A stretch of 64,000 nt of DNA from Hymenopus coronatus (lineage: Eukaryota; Arthropoda; Insecta; Mantodea; Hymenopodidae), in the NCBI GenBank assembly GCA_030762935.1, contig CM060898.1, forward strand, positions 95,462,781 through 95,526,780, written 5' to 3'. The notes beneath the pieces are model-generated. The model saw only the letters and a program-made list of their open reading frames with translations, had not been told where the DNA came from and made no database searches. Each line of letters begins with the position of its first letter. The first letter of the stretch is position 1. Shown here one piece after another: positions 33,201-44,350 of the stretch. A program made the translations under genes and the position numbers.

Positions 33201-33812
33201 AAAGGTAATTTATTTCAACGTAGTGGTTGGCCTCCTAAAGTTCTGATTCGCGGCTGCACATACTTTCCTCGTTTAAGGAACGAGCGAGCCACATTATGCT
33301 CGGTCAATGTTAACCCTCTGTAGGTTTAGAACTCTTTATTGGTACGGTCTGAACATCATTAATAATGAAAATAAAATAAAAAATGACGTATCTAGCTCCA
33401 GTGAGGCTACGCTCCTCACATTAATATCCTCACTACAGTTGCATTTGTTCTCCTGACGTTTCTAATGCTGACTAGAGAACTGATGCTCAAATAACAATAC
33501 CAGTCTGGGATCAATATAGGTGATAAAACCATCAATATGACGTCACATTCCAGAGACGGACTGTAACACTGATTATTTTGCTTCATGTAGTATCCACTCT
33601 GCGAGAGCTGTCTGGGAGAAGAAAATTGCATATGTAATACTAGCGATTAACTCCCCTTGTTTTAGTTCGGTAGCGTAGTATTCTTAAAATTAAATGTTTA
33701 TAAATATATAAACCATCCTAAAAATTTAGCACACTTCATCAAAATACTCTAAGTGTTCTTCGAGTTATAAATACATTTATAATCTTTCACGAATCATTTT
33801 AAAATTCTTCTA
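33201..33812. other. unassigned spacer
   Basis: No repeat match or gene recognised. Mixed composition, with a GC-richer part at about 33220-33430. Confidence 0.4.
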
Positions 33813-33822
33813 TAAGCATAAC

Positions 33823-34107
33823 CGCCCTCCTTGGTATAATGGCTACCATTCTAACTTCATATACCCAAGGTCACGGGTTCAAACCCGGCGGAGGAGGTGG
33901 ATTTTTTCGGGCATAAAAATCCTTAGCATGGCTTCCTTCGGAAGGGAAGTAAAGCCGTTGATCCCATGTCGTAGATTTACGGCACGTAAAAGAACCTCGA
34001 GCCTGATAGAGAGGCCTCTGAGCAAATTTAAGCCCAATATAGAATGGGACGCTGAGAACCACATCAGTTAAAGAGCATCCATAAATAAAACGCCATTTTC
34101 TTTTCTT
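33823..34107 (+). mobile_element. tRNA-derived SINE, family S1, full length
   Basis: Perfect 10-bp duplication TAAGCATAAC (33813-33822 and 34108-34117). Head CCTCCTTGGTATAATGG (A box) and CACGGGTTCAAACCCGG (B box). Body with AGCATGGCTTCCTTCGG, GTAGATTTACGGCACG and GAATGGGACGCTGAGAACC; end ATAAATAAAACGCC. Confidence 0.94.
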
Positions 34108-34254
34108 TAAGCATAACATTTCCAATTTAAATTGAGATTAAACGAAACTGTATTTTCCCAAAGATGTTTACGGCCTTAAGCTTTTTTAAAATATCGTAAA
34201 AACTCGCCATGCTTATATAAGATAACATGTTAAACAACTGAAATTACATTTTTA

Positions 34255-34771
34255 TTCTTTCTCAAACGCATGTGTACAACGTTCATAGTAGATAGAGAAG
34301 GTATTGTATTCCACCAAAAAGTTCGATTCCGAGATTTTACCGGAAATATATTATTTGAAACTCCATTAATCCAAAAAGAAAAAAGAAAGAATTTTTAGAA
34401 AAAAAGTCAGTGTGTGGTCTGTCTGTGTTTATTTGAGTGAGTGTGTGTGTGCGTGTGTGTGCGTGTCTGTGGACAGCATATCTCAAAAGCAAAAAGCCCG
34501 TTAAATACCAAACTTGGTATTTAAGTTCATTATCTCCCAAGGAGCCGGTCCCCATGGCCGCGCTCGCCAAGGCGTCCCGCTTTGGTGCTTCGTAGCGCTG
34601 GGGATCGTGGGTTCGAGTCCCGCCTTGGGCATGGGGGTTATATGTTTGTGTATATGTGTGTGTTGTAAAAGTAAGAAAACAGTAATAATAAGACAAAACA
34701 AGGTAAAAAGAAAAAGGTAAAATAAAAGTAGGGTATACAGCGCCGGAGTCCTGATCAGACTCCGGTACTGT

Positions 34772-34802
<31 letters not shown>

Positions 34803-35425
34803 GATGCAACACGACGATTTTCAAAAATATCCCCCACCCCAAACTACCCTTTACACCAAAAATGTTTCGAAAAATTTGATTTTCTCAAACATTTTCCCAT
34901 GGGATTTTGATTAAAATACCTTAAAGATATTTACATGAAAAATAAAATGTATACCTTGAATTTTCTGGAAATAGCCTCTGAAGTCCTCTTCATTCTGAAT
35001 GATTTTTTCATAATTAGTAAACCATAAGAGATAGACAAAAGCTTACAACACAAAAAATGTAGATTTCGACAAAACACACAATTTATATACTTTATATATT
35101 TGTTGTGGAGGTAACCGTTTCCGAGATATTGTTATTGGTTTCAATTTTAAAATACTTTAACTTTTCTGAGAGAGAAGTTACACGTATTTTTTTTTTTTTA
35201 TTTTATTTATTATTTTACTTCTGACCAAGCAAAGAAGCGAATTTCAATGGCAATCGTATACTGACAGCTTTTAAAACATTTGGCTATCTTTAGCCTAGTT
35301 CATTCCTTTAGTTCCTTTCTATTTACAAGAAACTAAATAATAATAACACTGCTGATTTCTATCTCGATAGTATGGTGTAGAACAGCTATACATGTGAGTA
35401 TAACACATATTTTGTAATATGCTAG
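34255..35425 (-). repeat. PER repeat, minus, split by SINE S4
   Basis: From ATTCTTTCTCAAACG with CAACGTTCATAGTAG to ACATGTGAGTATAACACAT. The SINE sits in the CCAAGGATGC block. Confidence 0.85.
34544..34799 (+). mobile_element. tRNA-derived SINE, family S4, with poly(A) tail
   Basis: Short duplication AAGGA (34539-34543 and 34800-34804). Head CATGGCCGCGCTCGCCAAGG; strong B box GTGGGTTCGAGTCCCGCC at 34608-34625. The body ends CAGACTCCGGTACTGTATTT before a 27-base A-tail. The intact tail suggests a recent copy. A second copy is at 58462-58701. Confidence 0.93.
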
Positions 35426-35467
35426 GTTATAAACAATTGACAATTGGTGGGGCTTGAAATTTAACGT

Positions 35468-35712
35468 CTTTTAACCTGGTAGATCATATCGGACGATGAA
35501 TGAATGAATGGAATGGGAGAAATTATGCTCTCATAGCCTGGGATTCTTACAGCGTAGGGTTACCCGACATTCCTCCTCTTAGGATAAGGGAAATCCCGGG
35601 AAAACCTTATCCGGGTAATCCATCCACCCGAAATTCGAACTTCGGATGTTTCGAACATGAGGCAAACACACTTCCCCCTACACGGCGGAGGAAGGCTTTG
35701 GCAGTTTTGTCT
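35468..35712 (-). repeat. SINE-like element S5
   Basis: On the minus strand a head CCTCCGCCGTGTAGGGGG is followed by GAAGTTCGAATTTCGGG (B-box-like) and then a body with TTTTCCCGGGATTTCCC. A degraded relative is at 2740-2935. tRNA ancestry is inferred from the A/B-box spacing. Confidence 0.55.
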
Positions 35713-36005
35713 TAAAATGTTAAATAAACATTGGAATTCAGAGAGAGGAGAGAAAAATATTAATAAAAATAAAATTATGTATTATTAACGGTCGTACATC
35801 TCTAACCAGGTAATATGCCTTAGAGGATAGTAAAATCACTAGATTCTGCTTCCAATGTGCCCCCAAATAATATAAGTTTTTTTGTCATATTTCTGCTAGT
35901 ATTTATTTATTTTGGAATTTAATATTTGTTTTCTCTAGATTACTTACCTTACATATGAATACGAAATTGCAGAGACATACTTTTTGTATCCAATTAAGTT
36001 TTTAA
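35713..36005. other. unassigned AT-rich spacer
   Basis: Nothing recognised. Confidence 0.35.
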
Positions 36006-36400
36006 CTTATTTACTACTTATCTTCAGTAAGTCGGAGAAGAGTTGTATTCCCAGCGAAAAACTGGATACTGTCAAGATTTCGCGAATATATATATTTATA
36101 GACGTTTGTGTACGCATGTGAACAGCGTAATCCAAAACCAAATAGCCTTGGTATTTAAAGTCAGTAGATATCTTCCGAGAATTCGAAACAAATTTCATTG
36201 ATTTGATTTTCTCAAAAAAGGCTCCAACGATTTTGAAGAAATAATCATGAATTATCATTTAAAATATATTTGCATGACAAGATTATTGTTTATCTTGAAT
36301 TTTCCAGGAATAATCAGTGAATTCCTCTTCATTCTGAACACTTTTGTATATTGATAAACCGTGTAAGAGAAACAAAAAGGAAAAATAATACATTCAGATT
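36006..36400 (-). repeat. PER repeat, minus, diverged partial copy
   Basis: AGAGTTGTATTCCCAGCG, then a region corresponding to GTCTGTGAACAGCGTAA, TCTCAAAAAAGGCTCC and ATTTTCCAGGAATAATC. It ends at ACCGTGTAAGAGAAAC, where transposase sequence follows. Confidence 0.7.
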
Positions 36401-36439
36401 GCTTTCTCTGCCACTTTCGGTAATTAGTTACTTTACAAA

Positions 36440-36885
36440 TTATACTCACGAAAGATATGGAAAACATAATCTTCATGCAAGATGGCGCTTCAACTCACAT
36501 CCACTTCCTGCAACAAAAATTACGCCAGTGTTCGGCGATTGTGTCATCAGTAGACACTTCCGTACGATGTGGCCTCAGTTCTCCAGATCTCGATTCGGCC
36601 GGAATTTGGTTGTGGGGCTACCTTAAAGAACGAGTTTTCCTGACCATACAACAGCCCCACTGTAACTGAAAGAGCTAACTTGGAAGAAATTGTCCCTATT
36701 CCAAGACGTTATTTGCAAAATGCTGTGCATGGTGTCGCAGACGCTGCACGTTGAACGAGTTGTTTTGTCAACCCCGTTGTTTACCAAACACTGTGATTTT
36801 TGTTTTGTTTTATTTAATTTCTCAAGTATTATAATATTTATAGCAGTTTAATGTTTGAACTGACTTTTGAAAGACCGGTAAATCT
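36440..36885 (+). pseudogene. Tc1/mariner-type transposase, C-terminal fragment
   Basis: IIFMQDGASTHIHFLQQKLRQ carries the second catalytic Asp (about 36481). After a frameshift VISRHFRTMWP follows, and after another shift SPDLDSAGIWLWGYLKERVF. In relatives of this IS630/Tc1/mariner group the last motif has Asp before FWLWG; here it is Gly, so the third catalytic residue is lost. The N-terminal DNA-binding half and first Asp are absent. The 3' end CTTTTGAAAGACCGG is shared with the copy at 39085-39600. Confidence 0.82.
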
Positions 36886-37199
36886 ACTTAAACCTTGCCT
36901 ATTAGAAATACTAAGAAATAGTATACATGTCACTTACTGTATGGCCTGGACTCATATCAAAGAAGGACAAACATAACCCCTTACACCTAATTTTTTTTTT
37001 TTTTTTTTTTTGTTTTTTTGCAGAAACTGTGCAACATTATTCAGAAGAGTTTACATTATCTTATAATTCTGAATCTGCGGTAATGTTCATTGTATGTATC
37101 AAAGTCCATGTTTCTACGCTCTTTGAAGTTTCTTGTAGTTTTTTAATAATCACTTACCTGACGAATCGTGCAGCATTTCGTTCGTTGCAATCGCTTGTA
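36886..37199. other. unassigned AT-rich spacer with T-run
   Basis: A T-run lies at about 36991-37019. Nothing else recognised. Confidence 0.35.
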
Positions 37200-37423
37200 G
37201 CGGCACCGTTACAGAGTGGTTAGATGGATCCCCTCTCACCTAGGCAGCCCGGGTCAATCCAGAGTTTACACGTGGGATTTATGGTTGACGAAGCGGTCTC
37301 TGGGCTTGCTTTCTCTGGGTCCTCCGGTTTCTCCCGTTTTTCATCCCGCCAATTCCTCCATCATCACCTTTCCTGTCATCCATTTCGCCTTAATTTTTTA
37401 TCATCTACTTTCTGACTTTCATA
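37200..37423 (+). mobile_element. tRNA-derived SINE, family S3, diverged copy
   Basis: Head ACAGAGTGGTTAGATGG and B box CCCGGGTCAATCC; body GAAGCGGTCTCTGGGC and GGGTCCTCCGGTTTCTCCCG, matching the order of the copy at 32706-32951. SINE S1 is inserted at its 3' side. Confidence 0.75.
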
Positions 37424-37435
37424 CCAGGCATTGGG

Positions 37436-37634
37436 TCGCCCTCTGTGGTTAGTGGTTAGCATGGCTTTCTTCAGAAGGGAAGTAAAGCCGTTGGTCCCGT
37501 GTCGTATATTTACGGCACGTAAAAGAACCTCAAGCCTGAGCAAAATTAAGCCGTCTTTCACGCCCTATTTAGAATGGAACGCTGAGAACCATAGTAGTTA
37601 AAGAGCGTCCATATATAACACGACAATTACATTT
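37436..37634 (+). mobile_element. tRNA-derived SINE, family S1, B box deleted
   Basis: 12-bp duplication CCAGGCATTGGG (37424-37435 and 37635-37646). The head keeps GCCCTCTGTGGTTAGTGG (acceptor stem and A box), then jumps straight to AGCATGGCTTTCTTCAG, so about 85 bases including the B box are missing. The rest of the body is intact to GCGTCCATATATAACACG. Confidence 0.9.
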
Positions 37635-37646
37635 CCAGGCATTGGG

Positions 37647-38277
37647 CTGATCCGACGTTTCAGGCGTCACCAATTTGCTTGACTTTATATTTGCTTGCTC
37701 CGTGCATAAAGTGGGCAAATATGTGGCAGTTAGCAAGGAAAAGAACGTTTCATTCGAAATTACCAATTAACTACAAAGATATGTTTTTATATTCACTGCT
37801 ATAAGTGTGGCAGTTTTTCGTTACAAATTAATTCTCATACTGTTGAGTTACAATTGAATTGCAATAGTATTAACTAAGTTAAGGAGCTTTTGTTTTATTA
37901 TATTAATACTTTAAACATTATCATTTTTGCAATTATTTATATTACGATTATATATTACCAAATCTATGAAAATATGTACATGTTCATATCCGAAGTATAT
38001 ATACGAATTATGGAAAATACATAATAGAGCAATTGTGAACCTACTGTAGCTGTATTAACCTTGAAAGGTGTATTACGTATATCAAACGCAAAATGTAGCA
38101 TACTGCCAACACACATAAAGGAATTATGTGTTCTTGCTTGAAACGAGGTTGTTTACGCTGTGCACAGTAGATCATTTGCAGGAGCAATGAGCATATTTGC
38201 TCTCTCTGCTTTACTCTGCTTTACACTTCCTCTCTCCGACCCATTCTTCGCTGCTCAACAGCCATCTGACCCCATTC

Positions 38278-38330
<53 letters not shown>

Positions 38331-39084
38331 TATAATATTTGAGGAAGGATAAAAACAAATGAAGTCGCATACTGAGCAAGCAATTGGGTTTGGTTTTACT
38401 TCTTTTTTCTTCTTTTTTTGCTTGTTTGCTTTGTTTTTTTTTTTCAGTTCACCGTTACCATGAATATTGTTTTATTGAATAAAACGTTAGTCATTTTTTA
38501 CATAGTGCCATAAGAATTTCTAAGTTACAAATCATGGCTCTATTCTAAATGATAGAATAAATCTGATTTAATATGATTATGAAAAGCAAGAGGGGTTTTT
38601 CTCAAGATCTGAGAAAATTTAGCGGTCTCACAATTTAACCCTTGATTGCATGGTGTTGCACAAATGCTGCAAAGATGATGAATCAAGGCTTTTAGTATTT
38701 TGGTGAACTTTTTGTAATTGCGTATTACTCTAACCTTCAGCAATAAAATTGGGTAAGTTATAGCTGTTTTATATTGTAAAATTATTACTATTTTTGCAAT
38801 AAAACTGTGGTGTTTTTAATACAAAGAGCAAAATCCATGCAACTGCAGTCAAATGTAATCCCGTCAGAATCCAAGCGTGCCATGACATCGGTTATTTTAC
38901 TTGCGCCCTCCCCATCCTTTACCAAAGGTGAATTTAACTGTAGTCGCTGGGACGATCACGTTTATTCAAGTCACTTCAGTTGTCGTGCCGGTGAAAGGGA
39001 TATATATATACACCGGTTTGTGAATTAGAGAAAGAATGGCATATGCAGCAAAATAAATCTTGCAATTAGGATTAAGAGCTGGCC
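37647..39084. other. unassigned AT-rich spacer
   Basis: The largest gap without recognised elements. It contains an AT microsatellite, annotated separately, and a C/T-rich stretch just before it. No exon-like coding signal. Confidence 0.4.
38279..38329 (+). repeat. (AT)n microsatellite
   Basis: About 25 uninterrupted AT units. Confidence 0.97.
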
Positions 39085-39600
39085 CGTGTTTCATAATTAT
39101 GGGCATTTATCAAGGAATTTGAGGAAACTGGTTCTGCTGCTGATATGAAGAAATCTAGAAGACTAAAAGTAATCAATGATGCCACTGTTGCTGAGGTGCT
39201 TCATATCTACATCTCTGCAAAAGAATGAATTATCCATTTCCTTGGCAGTCGTGCCATCAGTAGACTTCCAAAAAAGAGACCGCCGCGTTTTCCAGATCTC
39301 AATCCGACCGACGTTTGATTGTGGGGTTACCTTAAAGAACCAATTTTCCTGACAAATCCTGAAAGATATCGCAAGAAATGTCTTATATTCCAACACATAA
39401 TCTGCAAAATGCTGTGAATGAAGTCGCAGAAAGAATGGTATACCATGGACAGGAGACGGAGGACATCTTTCCAATAGTTTTATAAACCTCATTGTTTATC
39501 CAATATGTGACTTTTTTTTTTGCCTTTAGTTTTTTCTATCTCAAATATTATAATATTTATAATAGTTTAATGTTTAAAGGGACTTTTGAAAGACCCTTTG
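39085..39600 (+). pseudogene. Tc1/mariner-type transposase, internally deleted copy
   Basis: FIKEFEETGSAADMKKSRR (from 39103) is the helix-turn-helix linker typical of this transposase group. It is followed after only about 60 bases by RAISRLPKKRPPRFPDLNPTD and, past a stop, LWGYLKEPIFLTNPERY. The catalytic middle, with the first and second Asp, is deleted. The 3' flank GGGACTTTTGAAAGACC matches the copy at 36440-36885. Confidence 0.82.
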
Positions 39601-39731
39601 CTATTACAATATTAAAAACTGTTGTGACACATTGATTTTTCAAGGATTTTTGCTTTAACGTTATGAAATGAAACGAATTACTTTATAGAATGCACTTGTG
39701 ATGTTTAGCTTGTGATTCGTTGATTGTGGAA

Positions 39732-40612
39732 TAAAAAATCTAATGTGTTCCATTCACATGACTTTCTCTATATCTCTGCAACAAATTGTAGTTAAAAAGC
39801 TTATGCTTCTATTTACTTCATGCTAATCGAGAAACATTAGCAGAAATAGTCTTATTATTTGCTTCCTTGTAAGTAGAAGCGAAATGTGGGAGTACCATGG
39901 GTTAAAATGATAGTCAAAAGCTGGTTGCTATGTAACTGAAGTTCCTTCGTTTGTATGACAGGAGTTTAACAAATTCCTGTATGAGAAAAGTATGTTTTTC
40001 AAAGCAGGAACGAAAAACGAAGAACACCTTAAAAATGATCAACTCCACGAAAAAAATGTATATAACATAAATTGTGTGTTTTATTGCGAGCTACATTTTC
40101 TGTGAAGTAAGTTTTTGTCCGTCTGCTTACGGTTTAGCAGTTATGGGCAATTCCGTAAAATTGATCCAGAATAAAGTAGTCTTCAGAGGCTATTCCCAGA
40201 AAATTCAAGATATACATTTTATTTGTCTTTATATACGATATTTTAATCAAAATCGTTAGAGCCATTTTTAAGAAAATCAACATTTTCGAAATTTTTTCCA
40301 TGTAAAGGTTAATTTGGGGTGGGAGAATTTTCTTGAAAATCTTCGTGTCGCATCCTTGGAAGATACCAAATTTAAATACCAAGTTTGGGCTGTAACGGTC
40401 CTTTCGTTTTTGCGCTATGCTGCCCACAGACACACACACACACACATACACACAGACAGACACACACGGACATTTTTCTAAAAATGCTTTCTTTGGATTC
40501 AGGGAGTCTCAAAATATATATTTCCGGTGAAATCTCGGTGTCGAATTTTTTAGTACAATACAATACTTTCTCTATACACTATGTACATAGTTCGTATAGA
40601 GAAAGTAAAAAT
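39732..40612 (+). repeat. PER repeat, plus, full length
   Basis: From AAAAAATCTAATGTGTTCC to CACTATGTACATAGTTCG and AGAGAAAGTAAAAA, with a (CA)n tract at about 40430-40450. Confidence 0.92.
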
Positions 40613-40639
40613 CGCTAGGAAATCACAAGTTTGTAATGT

Positions 40640-41417
40640 TTCTTTCCTGAATCCAAAAGAAAACATTTTTAGAAAAATGTCCGTGTGTGTGTTTCTCAGT
40701 CTATGTGTGTGTCCGTGTGTTGTGTGCGTGTCTGTGGGCAGCTTAGCTCAAAAGCGAAAAGTTCGTTAAATACCAAACTTGATATTTAAGCTCAGCATCT
40801 TCCAAGGATGCAACAATAAGATTTTCAAGAAAATCTCCCCACCCCAACTACATTTTACTTGGAACATTTTTCGAAAATTTTGATTTTCTAAAAAATGGCT
40901 CGTACGATTTTAATTAAAATATCATATATTAAAGATATTTACATGATAAATAAAATGTATATTTTGAATTTTCTCGGAACCTCTTAAGACATCTTTATTC
41001 CGGAAACATTTTGCGGAATTTTGCATAACTGCTAAACCGTAAGAGATAGACAGAAACTTACTTAATAGAAAATGTAGATCTCGTTAAAACACACAATTTA
41101 TGATTTATAATTTTTTTTTTTCGTAGAGTTGATCATTTTTGAGATTTCCTTGTTATTGGTTTCAGCTTTAAAATAATTATACTTGTCAACTCCTATCCAT
41201 ACAAACAAAGGAACTCAAATATATAACAACGAGCTTTTGACTATCGCTTTAGCCTATGTATCTGCCTTGTTCTCTTTTACTTAAATGGAAACGAGTAGTA
41301 AGATATTTCTGCTAATTTTTTCTTGATTAACATGAAGTATATAGAAGAATAATTTTTTTTAACAATAATTTGTAGCAAAGATGTAAAGAAAGTCATGTGA
41401 ATGGAACACATCAGATT
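40640..41417 (-). repeat. PER repeat, minus, lacking its hairpin end
   Basis: Begins at TCCTGAATCCAAAAG and ends GTGAATGGAACACATCAG plus T-run. The first roughly 100 bases of the minus unit are missing. Confidence 0.88.
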
Positions 41418-41977
41418 TTTTGCTTGCGATTTGTAACTAGTAGGCTTTATAAGGTAGGTTCCTGATCGCAGCTATTATTTGTACACCCTGTGCAGGGCTG
41501 TCAACTGTGTGAAGGAATTCCAGTGGACGCCCAGACCGCCAATCCGCTCCTGACGTTTCCCGAAATATTAATTGCTGTCAAAGCTTCCCCTTCACCGAGA
41601 AGCCACCAATCACGCGTGAAGATATATCACTGTAAAGCGGTAAGCATACTCATCAATAATCGGTCTAACAATATCCTTTAATGAGAAGTCTCTTACAAAC
41701 TGCAGGCATGTAGACAAATATTTGGAACATTGTTTATTTTTATGATCTAATAGTAATTATGCATTGTACAATGTTTAATTATTAGGCCATTGCATATTAG
41801 TCTTGTAATAACGAACAAATGTTCTTATGATCTGCTCTTATTGGTTCTTTCATAGTAGATAAATATTTTAAACATTTTACAAATACCAGTGAATATAAAA
41901 ATAACAGGGTTAAACTTTAAAAATAATAATCTTGTATAGACAACGTCATTGGGATAAAAGGAAGATTGACATGGTCG
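41418..41977. other. unassigned spacer
   Basis: A GC-richer island at about 41480-41640 has no recognised family. Confidence 0.4.
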
Positions 41978-42890
41978 GAAAAAAATGCTGACATATTACA
42001 TTTACATGGCTTTCTCTACCTCTTATTTGTGGTATACACATAATACGATAGTTTATTTTCCATTTACTTCATATTAATCGAGATAAACTCTTCCGGAAAT
42101 AGCTGAATTACATTCAGTTATAGAAACCAAGATAAAATTGGATGCTATACGATGACCTTTAAATTACATACTCTTTTCATGACATGTGAGAAACAATTAA
42201 AAGACAACAGGACTTTTAAGGACAGACAAACATATTGAACAATTTGAACCATCTCGGAAATGCTGATACTATAAAAAAGCTATTTGAAATAAATTGTGTG
42301 TTTAAAGCGATTAATTTTTAATGCGTTTGCGTCTATCTATCGTTGAAAGTTTACTAGTTATGCAAGATTATATAAATTTCTTTATGAATGAAGAGGACTT
42401 CACAAGTTACTATCCGAAAATTGAAGATACACATTTTGTCTCATATAGTGTATGTATGGTTTATAATCAACATTGTTAGACTCATTTTTTAGAAAATAAA
42501 AAAATTAGAAAAATGTTCCATAGAAAGGATAGTTGGGCTAGGGGGGACATTTATTGAAAAATCGTGTGCCACCTTCAGAAAGTACCAAACTTAAATACCA
42601 AGTATGACACACAGACGCACACATGGGTCTTTTTCTAAAATGTTATTTACGAGGGATTCAAGGGTCCAAAGATATCACGTACTTCCGCCGCTTGAATCTG
42701 GGTGTTGAATTTTTGGCTGAAAAGCAATATCTCTCTGCCTAATATGTACATTGTATGTGGTAAAGAAAGTAAAAATATATTTTATTTTTATTTCTTAGAT
42801 TCAGGAAGCCTCGAAAGTTGTGATTTCCAGAGAAATCTCGATATTGAATTTTTGGGTGGAATACAATCTATATTAGAGAAAGTAAAAATT
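41978..42890 (+). repeat. PER repeat, plus, diverged, with a second 3' end
   Basis: Starts AAAATGCTGACATATTAC and ends ATATGTACATTGTATG with AAAGAAAGTAAAAA at 42775. A second PER tail (TTAGATTCAGGAAGCC to TAGAGAAAGTAAAAA) follows to 42890. Among the most diverged copies. Confidence 0.78.
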
Positions 42891-43344
42891 GCAAATAAAG
42901 AACCCTTCGTTTTGCGAATTCATTTTACCGTAAGAGGTTACAAATATTTGTATATTAAAACCAATACACCCACGCTTACTCGCTTGCAGAAGTTTTCCGT
43001 CAGTTTTGGATAGGTACATCATTAGGCTACAACAGGACATTAGGGTCAACAATATTGTCTGATTTTAAGGCCACTTTGTAATTTGAAACTAAAACTTAAT
43101 ACCCAGCTGATGGCATCAGAAGAACCTCTTGATTGAGTCACTTTGCATTCAATAATTCGTTTTGAGGGAAGCGTTGTAACTTAGGCTTGGTTCCATTAGA
43201 TTTAAAATGCACTTCATTTGAGAATTTCTGAATACTTGAGGCTAACTGTTGATACATAATATGCTGCAAATACATAAAACATTTTACATGTTTGTTTAGT
43301 GAATAAATTAATTTTTTTAAAATGTAACAAAACAAAGACGATTA
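42891..43344. other. unassigned spacer
   Basis: No repeat match or gene recognised. Confidence 0.35.
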
Positions 43345-43442
43345 ATTAGCCGAAGTGATGGACAATCGAGATGTTACTGTATTTCGACTCAGCGGCTGTG
43401 CTTATCGATAGATAATCAGAAGTTCCCCTCTCCCTGGCTCTA

Positions 43443-43481
43443 GAACATTCTAGTGGTTTCTGGAAATTTCCGACTATATAT
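43443..43481 (+). promoter_or_regulatory. phased heat-shock element array with TATA-like box
   Basis: Pentamer starts at 43443 (GAA), 43448 (TTC), 43453 (degenerate GTG), 43458 (TTC), 43463 (GAA) and 43468 (TTC) follow an exact 5-base phase with alternating orientation: five of six match. TATATAT begins at 43475, four bases after the last pentamer. This is the layout of an inducible heat-shock promoter. Which transcript, if any, it drives is unknown; a SINE begins about 100 bases downstream. Confidence 0.7.
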
Positions 43482-43579
43482 CTGTTCTCGCTGGCGAGTG
43501 GACAATTACGATTCTGATGCGATATTAAGTGAGGTTTCCTTATCTTTATATTTCTGGTCGTACTCCGTGGTCTAGGATT

Positions 43580-43760
43580 TGTTTTGCTCAGTTGATTAGG
43601 CGCTGGCCCTCTGATCCCTGGCCCACACAGATAGTTTTAAAGCGTGCTTTAAAGCGACAATTCTTGTCAGTAGCCTGACTAGTAAAAGAACTCCTGCGGG
43701 ACGAAATTCTGATATGATTGTGGCAATTAACAACATCCTTAACAGTTTGTTTTGTTGTAG
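43580..43760 (+). mobile_element. tRNA-derived SINE, family S2, degraded head
   Basis: GCTCAGTTGATTAGGCGCTGGCC (A-box side), then a decayed B-box region. The body GTAAAAGAACTCCTGCGGGA, CAAAATTCTGATA-like and TTAACA end matches 45436-45645. Confidence 0.78.
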
Positions 43761-43817
43761 ACTAGGGGTAAAAGCTAGCCACTGATTTTCCCTGTCATGG
43801 GAGTAAACAGGTCGGAT

Positions 43818-44036
43818 AGTGATGGATTTTTTCTTTCTTTCGGAGGTAAAAATCCATAGCATGGCTTCCTTCAGAAGAAAAGTAAAGTTGGTGGTTTTGT
43901 GTCGTAGATTTACAGCATGTAAAAGAACCTCAAACCCGATAAAGAGGCCCGTGAGCAAAATTAAGTGGTCTTTCAGCCCAATATAGAATGGAACTTTGAG
44001 AACCATTGCAGTTAAAGAGTGACCATAAATAAAACT
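43818..44036 (+). mobile_element. tRNA-derived SINE, family S1, headless copy
   Basis: Starts in the body at GATGGATTTTTTC and runs through AGCATGGCTTCCTTCAG and GAATGGAACTTTGAGAACC to ATAAATAAAACTT. The tRNA head is missing; no clear duplication. Confidence 0.85.
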
Positions 44037-44350
44037 TAATTTAAGTGAGATTCTACAAACGAGTTTGTGATGACAGTACGATTTGCAGTGGGTGCTGTTA
44101 CCGGGGAAATTAGAGACTTATTATGCTCAATTCTCCAGAGAATGAGATGAACTGTAGAAGAGGGTACGTCGCGAATATAAGTGAAGTAACAGGAAAAAAT
44201 TGAACTAGATTACATTAGTGAAGTGGTAGTGTGAACTAAGTGTGTTCACAGTAAAGTCTCTTGATCACATCAATGGAATGCCAGAGAAAACTCAATTAAG
44301 TGAGACTAAAAGCTGGACAAAGGCAATATTTTAATACATCTAAATGGTGT

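Larger units (their letters stand above)
43345..44350 (+). repeat. HSE-bearing dispersed repeat, copy 2, split by SINEs
   Basis: Segments 43345-43574 and about 44037-44350; SINE S2 and part of SINE S1 lie between. The left part holds TTATCGATAGATAA, the heat-shock array, a TATA-like box and GATGCGATATTAAGTGAGG. The right part holds GCTGTTACCGGGGAAATTAG, GAACTAGATTACATTAG and AGTGAAGTGGTAGTG. Copy 1 on the minus strand at 16385-16860 has these in the same order without the SINEs. Confidence 0.65.
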
